Shown piece after piece: positions 1 to 5,471 of a stretch of DNA of 5,672 nt. Source of the stretch: Pseudomonadota bacterium (lineage in GTDB: Bacteria > Pseudomonadota > Alphaproteobacteria > UBA9655); NCBI GenBank assembly GCA_021809225.1, contig JAKBAL010000162.1, positions 1-5,672 on the forward strand, written 5' to 3'. Below the pieces are notes generated by a model. The model was not told the DNA's origin and ran no database searches. It saw only the letters and a program-made list of their open reading frames with translations. How positions within the stretch are numbered: position 1 is the stretch's first letter; every line of letters starts with the position of its first letter. The translations under genes and the position numbers were made by a program.

Positions 1-150
1 TTTAATGATGAGCCTCCCGAAAGCTCAGCTCATGCTTCAACAATACCTCATATTTCTGAGATGCCTGATACTCAAGGCAGAATGCCTGGAGCGCCGAATT
101 ACGGAAATCCAATGTCAGATGATATGATTTAAGAACGCCGAATTTATCAC

Positions 151-176
151 TCCCCACCTCAAAGCTGGGGTGGGGA
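151..176. repeat. 8-bp perfect inverted repeat (hairpin)
   Basis: TCCCCACC (151-158) is the exact reverse complement of GGTGGGGA (169-176), with a 10-base spacer. The stem is GC-rich and should be stable in RNA. No run of T follows on either strand, so it does not look like a standard intrinsic terminator. Its role is unknown. Confidence 0.5.
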
Positions 177-181
177 TACTG

Positions 182-229
182 CTTCAAGCTTGAAGTGCAA
201 CCTTAAGGTAGGCAACTTCAACGGTGAAG
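182..229. promoter_or_regulatory. Paired CTTCA-N4-TGAAG dyads, operator-like
   Basis: Two 14-bp dyads with identical half-sites lie at 182-195 (CTTCAAGCTTGAAG, a perfect palindrome) and 216-229 (CTTCAACGGTGAAG). Their equivalent positions are 34 bp apart, about three helical turns. A 10-bp palindrome, ACCTTAAGGT (200-209), sits between them. Repeated symmetric sites at helical spacing are typical of dimeric-repressor binding regions, but no regulator or regulated gene is visible here. A simple dispersed repeat is also possible. Confidence 0.3.
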
Positions 230-274
230 TACGAATTTCCATTAAAAGTGTACTCAGAAAATTCTCTAAAATAT

Positions 275-1272
275 TCATCCGCCAAAAGCCGCAATCCCGG
301 TTTGAGCACGCCCCAAAATCAGGGTATGAATGTCATAGGTCCCTTCATAGGTATTTACAGATTCAAGATTCATCAAATGACGAATAATATGATATTCATC
401 GCAAATGCTATTTGCGCCGAGCATATCTCGGGCTATGCGAGAAATTTCAAGGGATTTACGGGCATTATTTCGCTTAAGGAGTGAAATAAGTTCAGGCGAA
501 CATCGACCTTCATCCTTTAGCCTCCCCATCCGTAAAACACCAAGGGTTGCAAAGGAAATATCCGTTTGCATGTGCACAAGCTTTGCTTGAATCAATTGAT
601 TCGCGGCAAGAGGTCGACCAAATTGAGACCTATCTAAAACATATTGTCGTGCCTGATGCCAACAAAATTTAGCCGCTCCCAGAGCTCCCCAAGCGATGCC
701 ATAACGCGCCTCATTCAAGCACTCCATGGCTGCTTTTAATCCCACCGCTTTTGGCAAAAGATTTTCGCGCGTCACAACGACATTATTGAGAACAATCTCA
801 CCTGTGGGCGAAGCTCTTAGACTAAATTTTCCCCCAATTTTTGGCGCTGTAAGACCTTCCATCCCTTTCTCTAAAAGAAAAGCACGAATGTCTTTCCCTT
901 CTTTGGCCCACACAATAAAAACATCAGCAATCGGACTATGAGTAACCCAGGTTTTAGAACCATTTAACACCCACCCCTTCTCTTGCGCTTTCGCATTCGT
1001 TTCCATACCTCTTGGATCAGAACCATGATTGGGTTCGGTTAAACCAAAACACCCAATAAGGTCTCCTTTGGCCAAGGCAGGGAGATATTTTTGCTTCTGT
1101 TCTTCATCTCCATATCTATAGATTGCCTGCATGACGAGAGACGATTGGCCTCTAAAATACGCGGCATAAGCTTATCTTGCCCATACCGATGCGCACTATC
1201 GCGAATCAGTTTTTCTTCAGAACTCAATTGGTCTTCAAACAAAAATGGATCTTCCCAGTGAAAGAGACTCAT
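275..1272 (-). pseudogene. gcdH: Glutaryl-CoA dehydrogenase, broken by an internal deletion
   Basis: Glutaryl-CoA dehydrogenase is an FAD enzyme of the acyl-CoA dehydrogenase family. It oxidises and decarboxylates glutaryl-CoA to crotonyl-CoA late in lysine degradation and passes electrons to ETF. The N-terminal 44 codons (1272 to 1141) read MSLFHWEDPFLFEDQLSSEE and end in [10 protein letters not shown]. The sequence then jumps, one frame off, to [20 protein letters not shown] (from 1144) and runs to the stop at 275. From family knowledge about 56 residues normally lie between these motifs, so about 170 bp are missing and the frame is lost. The rest is well conserved: [28 protein letters not shown], and near the C-terminus [15 protein letters not shown] with the catalytic Glu. 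The start overlaps the ALDH7 stop as ATGA, as in a translationally coupled operon. Initiation at the internal ATG (1132) would give 285 residues without the N-terminal helices, unlikely to be active. Confidence 0.88.
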
Positions 1273-2105
1273 GTGTGCCCACCCCCAAAGTGAATCCCTT
1301 GGGCTAAAGAAAGATCATAGGAATAGTTGATCGTATTCGTCGCGCAGCGCATATAATTTTTCCAGGCATCACTTCCCGCCTCACGTCCCCCACCCGTTGC
1401 TTTTTCTCCACCAAAAGCACCACCAATTTCTGCCCCACTTGGTCCACTATTGACATTTGCGATGCCACAATCACTGCCACAGGCTGAAAGAAAGATTTTG
1501 GCTTCTCGTATATCATTGGTAAAAATACAAGAGGCAAGACCTTGGCTGACATCGTTATGCATCTCAAGAGCATCGGCGAAAACACCATAGGGCATGACAT
1601 AAAGAAGGGGAGCAAAGATTTCTTGACGAACCGCTGTTCCAAGTGCCGCAAAAGAAATTGCTTGCACAGCAAGATCTAAATCAGCAGAAGGTGTCAAGAT
1701 CATAGCCGCATTCCCGCTAAATTCTAGAAGACAGCGGCCCAACCGGGTAGCTACCGCTGTTCCGACAGCCCTCCCCATGCGAGCACTTCCCGTTGCCGAT
1801 AGTAAAGGCAGATCCGAATTTTCAGCCAGAATTTTACCGGTCTCTAAGGTCACAAGCCTGCTCAGAGACTCTTTATGTGCACGCAGTTCCTCACCAAACA
1901 ATCGAACAAGCTCTCCTCTTTGAGGAGAAGGAACAAGGCGCCACACCGCAGATGACTGCGTGGCCTTCATAATTATTTGATTAACATCTTGCGGGCGCGT
2001 TTTGTGAACACGTCCCATCTCATGCCCATCAATGGGTGAACGCACAACAAGATTTCCTGACGTGATGTCGGCCACCAACCCCAAGTCCTGAAAAACCTTA
2101 TCCAT
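1269..2105 (-). pseudogene. ALDH7-family aminoadipate-semialdehyde dehydrogenase, internally deleted
   Basis: ALDH7 enzymes (AmaB/Pcd, related to human ALDH7A1) oxidise aminoadipate semialdehyde/piperideine-6-carboxylate to 2-aminoadipate in lysine degradation. The signature is the C-terminal stretch GPSGAEIGGAFGGEK, TGGGREAGSDAWKNYMR, ending NTINYSYDLSLAQGIHFG. The frame is open for 278 codons, whereas the family has about 500. Two blocks are missing in frame. Near residue 97 (nt about 1815), ETGKILAE runs straight into LPLLSATGSARMG, losing about 125 residues that include the NFP cofactor motif. Near residue 158 (nt about 1632), FAALGTA runs into VRQEIFAPLLYV, losing about 95 residues that include the catalytic Cys (GQRCTT motif). 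The general-base Glu motif survives but is altered (LLEFSGNAA for LLELGGNNA). I place the start at ATG 2105 because GGGAG (2114-2118) is 8 nt upstream; ATG 2111 and TTG 2120 are too close to it. It cannot be catalytically active as read. Confidence 0.87.
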
Positions 2106-2120
2106 GCGCATGTCTCCCAA

Positions 2121-2451
2121 TTTTCAATATACCAGCAATAGGAAAAAAAGCCTAAGAATTTGACTCTAAATGGCCAAAAATACTTATATGTTCATTGTCT
2201 TTCAAGATGTTAGATCGAATTGTCAAGATCGCCTCAGGAAAAATGTTTAGCCCCCTGAAGTGACGCAAAGAGAGATTAGGTTCCGCAAAGAAAATTTTGT
2301 AAGATATAACTCATAAGATAGCCCTCTTTCTTTGCTCTTAAATTTTGTTCACGGGGGCGTACACAATTTCTTTATGAGATTGGCTCTGATCGATTTATAA
2401 CTCTAAATCAGCCTTATATTCTTTACAAAAAATAATTAAGAAAAAATAGTA
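2121..2451. other. Gene-free spacer upstream of the ALDH7 remnant
   Basis: Apart from the candidate promoter, this stretch shows no convincing reading frame, tRNA or rRNA. It contains a short direct repeat CGCAAAGA (2263-2270 and 2284-2291) and a distant inverted pair, CTCATAA near 2310 and TTATGAG near 2372. Neither is strong enough to assign a role. The length and lack of signals fit a spacer left by gene loss. Confidence 0.5.
2177..2205 (-). promoter_or_regulatory. Candidate promoter of the ALDH7-gcdH operon
   Basis: On the minus strand TTGAAA (2205-2200) is followed after 17 bases by TATTTT (2182-2177), about 70 bases upstream of the proposed ALDH7 start at 2105. The -35 matches 5 of 6 consensus bases and the -10 matches 4 of 6. 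In AT-rich DNA such matches arise readily by chance. Confidence 0.3.
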
Positions 2452-2554
2452 TTCTGGATTGCTACGCTCCGCTCGCAATAACAATTTTTTATGTTAAAAA
2501 ACAATATATTCGTCATTGCACGAAAGAACGAAGCCCCGACAAAGCAATCCAGAA
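2452..2554. repeat. Dispersed inverted-repeat (REP/MITE-like) element, probable terminator
   Basis: Perfect 12-bp inverted ends TTCTGGATTGCT (2452-2463) and AGCAATCCAGAA (2543-2554) enclose 79 bases. Inside, GCAATAAC (2475-2482) can pair with GTCATTGC (2512-2519), allowing one G-T pair. The AT-rich centre holds a second small hairpin, TTTTTTA-TGT-TAAAAAA (2485-2501). The parts GTCATTGC and AGCAATCC belong to a repeat type widely dispersed in bacterial genomes, including many host-associated ones. The element starts 27 bases past the lipoprotein stop. On the minus strand its last arm is followed within 5 bases by a run of six T, so it may terminate that transcript. Confidence 0.7.
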
Positions 2555-2581
2555 ACGTAAACTTAAATGACGTAATCAGCC

Positions 2582-3040
2582 TTACATCAGTCGCCATGAT
2601 CCATCGGATTGGCGACAAGCTGTCCCATGAGCTTGTTGCTGTCTTCCCCCAATCACAACCGTTTGGGTATATTCGCGACAACTTAATCCATTATTTTCAA
2701 AAGTACGAGTGGGCGTGACAGACCCTGAGTTACCCGAATCAGGATTTCTCCATGTCGCTGTTTTGCCAATAGGACTGCTCTCAAGAGCCATTTGACAATT
2801 TCTTTCAGCACGTGCTTTATCGGCTTGGTCAAGTTGTTGACCAATGTATCCGCCTGCGAGTGCACCCGCAACAGCTCCCACAGCTGTCGCAACGACGTTC
2901 CCACGACCTTTACCAATCGTTGATCCGGCCCAGGCTCCTAAAGCACCCCCTCCGACAGTTCCAATAGCTTGTTTGGGATTTTCACAGCCTGTCGCAAGAC
3001 TCGCAACGATAAGGGAAGCCGCAATAACTTTTGTTTTCAT
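2582..3040 (-). CDS. 17-kDa-antigen-like glycine-zipper outer-membrane lipoprotein
   Basis: This is a small surface lipoprotein of the Rickettsia 17-kDa antigen family (glycine-zipper 2TM type). Its molecular role is not settled; envelope integrity or surface exposure is assumed. The 152-residue product starts with a basic N-terminus and a hydrophobic signal segment ending in VASLATGC, so Cys19 is the likely lipidated residue after signal peptidase II cleavage. Residues about 27-67 form two glycine-rich hydrophobic segments (VGGGALGAWAGSTIGKGRGN and VGAVAGALAGGYIGQQLD). The C-terminal part has the family pattern ATWRNPDSGNSGSVTPTRTF, then CREYTQTVVIGGR and GTACRQSDGSW. I chose ATG 3040 because AGGA (3049-3052) lies 8 bases upstream; ATG 3046, two codons earlier, leaves only 2 bases. 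Length and motifs look intact. It diverges from the transporter gene and has its own promoter and a repeat-derived terminator. Confidence 0.92.
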   Translation of the reverse strand: MKTKVIAASLIVASLATGCENPKQAIGTVGGGALGAWAGSTIGKGRGNVVATAVGAVAGALAGGYIGQQLDQADKARAERNCQMALESSPIGKTATWRNPDSGNSGSVTPTRTFENNGLSCREYTQTVVIGGRQQQAHGTACRQSDGSWRLM

Positions 3041-3107
3041 CTTCATTTTCCTTTATTAACAATCACATTCATAAGAAAATCAACACTTAAAACCTTATGA
3101 TCAATAA

Positions 3108-3136
3108 ATAATACTTTGAATATGGCTCTTGATCAA
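3108..3136 (-). promoter_or_regulatory. Promoter of the lipoprotein gene
   Basis: On the minus strand TTGATC (3136-3131), a 17-base spacer and TATTAT (3113-3108) form a promoter with 4/6 and 5/6 consensus matches. The expected start of transcription is near 3100, giving a leader of about 60 bases before ATG 3040. The -35 lies inside the palindrome TTGATCAA (3129-3136). The motif TGATCAAT also occurs at 3098-3105, around the start site. Confidence 0.45.
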
Positions 3137-3217
3137 TGGGGAGAATGATGTACCTTAGCATTTGACTCTTATGGAATTATCCACGAAGTTTTAGGTAAAC
3201 AGGTAGAATAAGGTTTT

Positions 3218-4159
3218 ATGAATATCACACCAATCGATCTTCATGATGCACGCATCATTAAATGGGCAAGTTATGCTTCCGTGACCATAGCTGGGCTCTT
3301 AATTTTGCTTAAATTCTTTGGCTGGTGGAGCACACACTCCGTAAGTCTTCAAGCTTCACTGATTGATTCTCTGCTCGATGCCTTTGCTTCTTTCGTGAAT
3401 ATGATTGCGGTGTATCATGCCTTAAAACCGGCAGATGCAGAACATCGATTTGGTCATGGGAAGGCCGAATCTTTAGCAGCCTTAGGTCAATCTGCTTTCA
3501 TTGGAGGATCGTCCCTTTGGCTTTTGTATGAAGCACGCGAGCGATTTATCACCCACGAACCTATTGAATCAACAGGAATTGGTCTTGTGGTCATGGTAGC
3601 CGCCATTGTGATAACACTCTTTTTAGTGACTTATCAGCGCTATGTTGTCAAAAAAACGGGATCTCAAGCCATTGCCGCAGACATGCTTCATTATCGGTCT
3701 GATCTGCTGATTAATATGGCTGTCATTGTTTCTTTGTTTAGTGCGGAATTTTTCCAAATAAACCTTATTGATCCCATTTTTGGATTGTTTATTGGCGCTT
3801 ATATCTTTTGGACCGCCTGTCAAATTATGATACAAGCCTTTAACGTTTTGATGGATCGAGAGCTCAAAGATGAAGAAAGAGCCAAAATTATGGACATTCT
3901 GAAATCTCACCCTGAAGTTCTCGATGTAAGGGATTTGCGAACCCGCAGCTCTGGGTTACAGCAATTCTTTCAGCTACACTTGGTTATGAAATCAACCCTC
4001 TCTCTACAAGAAGCAGATCAGATCGCGGATGAAGTTGAGGCCGAGGTACGAAAGACTTATCCAAAAAGCCAAGTGATGATTCGCCTGGTACCTGAAGTTT
4101 TTGAGGAAAAGGACGCTCTTTTATCGCAGCCCTCTCACAAGTCGATCCCTCCAGAATAA
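3218..4159 (+). CDS. Cation diffusion facilitator (FieF/YiiP-like metal efflux)
   Basis: This inner-membrane CDF transporter should export divalent metal (Zn2+, Fe2+ or similar) from the cytoplasm in exchange for protons as a dimer. At 313 residues it has normal length, with about six membrane helices between residues 15 and 215 and a cytoplasmic domain after that. The membrane metal site is complete: D50 and D54 in SLIDSLLDAFAS, and H158 and D162 in ADMLHYRSD, equivalent to the DD-HD set of E. coli YiiP. The second site is also present: D73, H76 and H80 in PADAEHRFGHGKAE. The cytoplasmic domain keeps the fold pattern (VRDLRTRSSG, FQLHL, ADEVEAEVRKTYP), but most zinc-binding residues known from YiiP are replaced (see findings). 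TAAGG (3209-3213) is a good ribosome site 4 bases before the ATG. The gene stands alone and converges on the gene block to the right. Metal specificity cannot be read from sequence. Confidence 0.93.
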   Translation: MNITPIDLHDARIIKWASYASVTIAGLLILLKFFGWWSTHSVSLQASLIDSLLDAFASFVNMIAVYHALKPADAEHRFGHGKAESLAALGQSAFIGGSSLWLLYEARERFITHEPIESTGIGLVVMVAAIVITLFLVTYQRYVVKKTGSQAIAADMLHYRSDLLINMAVIVSLFSAEFFQINLIDPIFGLFIGAYIFWTACQIMIQAFNVLMDRELKDEERAKIMDILKSHPEVLDVRDLRTRSSGLQQFFQLHLVMKSTLSLQEADQIADEVEAEVRKTYPKSQVMIRLVPEVFEEKDALLSQPSHKSIPPE

Positions 4160-4190
4160 GGTATTATTATTTTCATACACAGAGTATCAA

Positions 4191-4216
4191 AAGACGTTGT
4201 ATCATTATATCGTCTT
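4191..4216. terminator. Weak hairpin between convergent genes
   Basis: AAGACG (4191-4196) pairs with CGTCTT (4211-4216) across a 14-base loop, in the 65-base gap between the converging transporter and the hypothetical gene. On the minus strand the arm runs into CGTCTTTTG, a short T run. The stem is only 6 bp, so this is a tentative terminator. Confidence 0.3.
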
Positions 4217-4224
4217 GCTTACTT

Positions 4225-4791
4225 TTATCGTCTCCCCCTAACTGGTTTTTGAGTCACAAGGTTTTGCGTTTCGTCTATCATGAATCTACAATCGATAAGA
4301 AATTTACGAAGAGAGCTTATACGACCACCATCAAGTTCGCCCTTGTGTTTATCATGCAGGTGAATAGAGATTTTATTATTTTTAAAAGAAAAGTGTATGC
4401 GAGATCCATCCCTATCCTGGGCAACTTTAATGCCCAGTTTTTCAAAAAGGACGTTAACAAACCCAAAGCGTAAAGACTTCAGATAGCATAAGGGTGTTTC
4501 CATAAAATATAAAAAATCTGGTTCTAAACTTACTGAAACTCTGTGAGAGAGAGGTTTTATTATAGAACTTTGTTCGAACATTTGTAGTCTTGTGGCAAGA
4601 CTCGCCGTTGCGTGCTGCGCTTGTTCAATAAGTTCAGGGTGTTTTACAATCATAGAGTCAAGCTCTCCTGCTTTTGCGAAAATTCCAAAGGCACCATCTT
4701 GTGATTGGCTCCTCTTTCTGATGTCCGCTAGCCATTTTCGTACAAATGCATAAGGATCTTCAGTTTCCAAATTTTCTTGACCATCCATCAC
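4225..4791 (-). CDS. Hypothetical protein, C-terminal piece of a frameshifted gene
   Basis: I do not recognise this protein. As read from GTG 4791 (or ATG 4788) it has 188 residues, with no signal peptide and no obvious membrane helix. It has an acidic start (QENLETEDPYAFVRKWLADI), a helical middle (residues about 40-75), a hydrophobic stretch near residues 93-118 (FLYFMETPLCYLKSLRFGFV), and a mixed C-terminus (SRIHFSFKNNKISIHLHDKH) ending in basic KPVRGRR. The start is doubtful. The same frame stays open upstream to a stop at 4924-4926, through YDPQS, fifteen serines and LPIRSREP, and no ribosome site precedes GTG/ATG. The best reading is that this is the C-terminal half of a protein of about 372 residues whose N-terminal half is the frame at 4893-5342, the two being split by loss of one base between 4893 and 4926. 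Confidence 0.6.
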   Translation of the reverse strand: MMDGQENLETEDPYAFVRKWLADIRKRSQSQDGAFGIFAKAGELDSMIVKHPELIEQAQHATASLATRLQMFEQSSIIKPLSHRVSVSLEPDFLYFMETPLCYLKSLRFGFVNVLFEKLGIKVAQDRDGSRIHFSFKNNKISIHLHDKHKGELDGGRISSLRKFLIDCRFMIDETQNLVTQKPVRGRR

Positions 4792-4806
4792 GCTCTGAGG
4801 ATCGTA

Positions 4807-4851
4807 AGAGCTTGAAGAGCTTGAAGAGCTTGAAGAGCTTGAAGAGCTTGA
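4807..4851 (-). repeat. Five perfect 9-bp tandem repeats encoding poly-serine
   Basis: The unit AGAGCTTGA occurs five times head to tail (45 bp). On the minus strand, in the frame of the downstream piece, each unit reads TCA AGC TCT, three serines, giving Ser15 between REP and YDPQS. Mixed serine codons show that the DNA unit itself was duplicated. Nine bases is a multiple of three, so copy-number change would lengthen or shorten the linker without breaking the frame. Confidence 0.9.
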
Positions 4852-4964
4852 AGGCTCACGGCTTCTTATTGGCAGAGTGAGATGAGGGCTTTCTAAACTG
4901 TAGGGGCATGGAAACTTGCAGGCTCACTGCTTATAGGTAGGGCCACAAATGACTCTGGACTTTC
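4846..4964 (-). repeat. Two degenerate copies of an ESP...LPI..EP module, in different frames
   Basis: Copy 1 (from 4964) reads ESPESFVALPISSEPAS in the upstream frame. Copy 2 (from 4893) reads ESPHLTLPIRSREPSS in the downstream frame. The DNA also matches: GAAAG-CC, CT-CC-ATAAG and GTGAGCCT-CAAG are shared. The two GAA codons are 71 bases apart, one short of 72, which is what a single-base deletion between the copies would produce. Confidence 0.7.
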
Positions 4965-5342
4965 TATCTCTCTTGGACTGCCATCTATACCTACAGAATT
5001 TTGAGCAATTAAAAGCTCGCTTGCCGTTGGAGAGAGAGTATCGACAACAATCTTTTTTACCTCCGCTGTTGCTGATGCTCCAGGCATAGTTTTCGTAGGG
5101 GGCCTTTGTTTAGGTTGTCTTTTCCCCTTTTTCTGCTTTTTTATAGGGTGAGAAAGGAGAGATATTCCAGACGAAGATACGTAAGCCTCCTTCTCTAATA
5201 AGTCTTTAAGAAGGAGAGCATTCAGAGCTTTTTCTTCAGACGATAAAAAAATTTCATCGGGGGAAGAAGCGGTCGAGAAGACCATATCTAAAGGAGCAAA
5301 CGCGACTCTTAAGGCATGAGAGAGTTTGGCTGGATTAAGCAT
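4893..5342 (-). CDS. Hypothetical protein, N-terminal piece of a frameshifted gene
   Basis: This is an unrecognised, low-complexity 149-residue frame. Residues 1-60 look folded and helical (LSSEEKALNALLLKDLLEKE). Residues 68-84 are strongly basic (IKKQKKGKRQPKQRPPTK), and the remainder is rich in Ser, Pro, Glu and Ala, ending FHAPTV. No signal peptide is evident. ATG 5342 has no ribosome site, and the frame is open for 43 codons further upstream to a TAA at 5472-5474, so the true start is uncertain. An ATT codon at 5465 lies 4 bases after TAAGG and is a possible rare start. Adding one C to the CCCC run at 4903-4906 (minus strand) would carry this frame on through SFHAPYSLESPHLTLPI into the poly-serine tract and the C-terminal piece. 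Whether the break is a real mutation, phase variation or a base-calling error cannot be told here. Confidence 0.5.
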   Translation of the reverse strand: MLNPAKLSHALRVAFAPLDMVFSTASSPDEIFLSSEEKALNALLLKDLLEKEAYVSSSGISLLSHPIKKQKKGKRQPKQRPPTKTMPGASATAEVKKIVVDTLSPTASELLIAQNSVGIDGSPREIESPESFVALPISSEPASFHAPTV

Positions 5343-5471
5343 CCATCTGTGGGGTCGATAAGTTTCGGGTGACGTTGATAAGTCTATGGACTGTATTGCT
5401 TTAATTTTATTTGAATATACTGGTTTGCTTAAAAGAGTTGGATAAAATCTTTGTATTTCTACAATTTCACC

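Larger units (their letters stand above)
1..274. other. Stretch downstream of gcdH, no convincing gene
   Basis: No recognisable gene lies between the gcdH stop and the left edge. A 61-codon minus-strand frame (187 to 2, TTG start, TAA stop) is open, and its translation looks protein-like, with VGSDKFGVLKSYHLTLDFRN near the middle. It has only a distant AAGG as ribosome site, no family match that I can name, and an 8-bp hairpin inside it. It could be a small gene or the tail of a decayed one. The part from about 150 to 230 is dense in dyad symmetries, listed separately. Confidence 0.25.

Noticed and set aside
275..941. Plus-strand open frames at 190-387, 224-484, 405-590 and 726-941
   Set aside because: They run antisense to the well-conserved gcdH or overlap its end, with no ribosome sites or recognisable protein features.
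1304..1672. 122-codon minus-strand frame inside the ALDH7 gene
   Set aside because: It overlaps in another frame the clearly conserved ALDH7 C-terminal sequence, so it is a shadow.
2160..2190. Plus-strand promoter TTGACT ... TTATAT
   Set aside because: No plus-strand gene follows within 1 kb and the spacing is not ideal; AT-rich chance match.
2491..3059. Open frames overlapping the lipoprotein (2436-2681, 2491-2718, 2683-2916, 2844-3059)
   Set aside because: They are alternative-frame readings of the lipoprotein gene or of the repeat element; the Ala/Pro-rich one on the plus strand is the antisense of its glycine zipper.
3162..3200. TTGACT as -35 of the transporter gene
   Set aside because: No acceptable -10 lies 16-18 bases downstream (GAAGTT or AAGTTT), so I could not assign the transporter promoter.
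3623..3910. 95-codon minus-strand frame
   Set aside because: It is antisense to the conserved transmembrane part of the CDF gene and has no supporting signals.
4807..4851. Possible CRISPR array from regularly repeated units
   Set aside because: The 9-bp units are directly adjacent with no spacers and encode serine triplets in an open frame.
4893..4926. Programmed -1 ribosomal frameshift joining the two frames
   Set aside because: No X-XXY-YYZ slippery heptamer or strong downstream hairpin is visible; a lost base in a C run is simpler.
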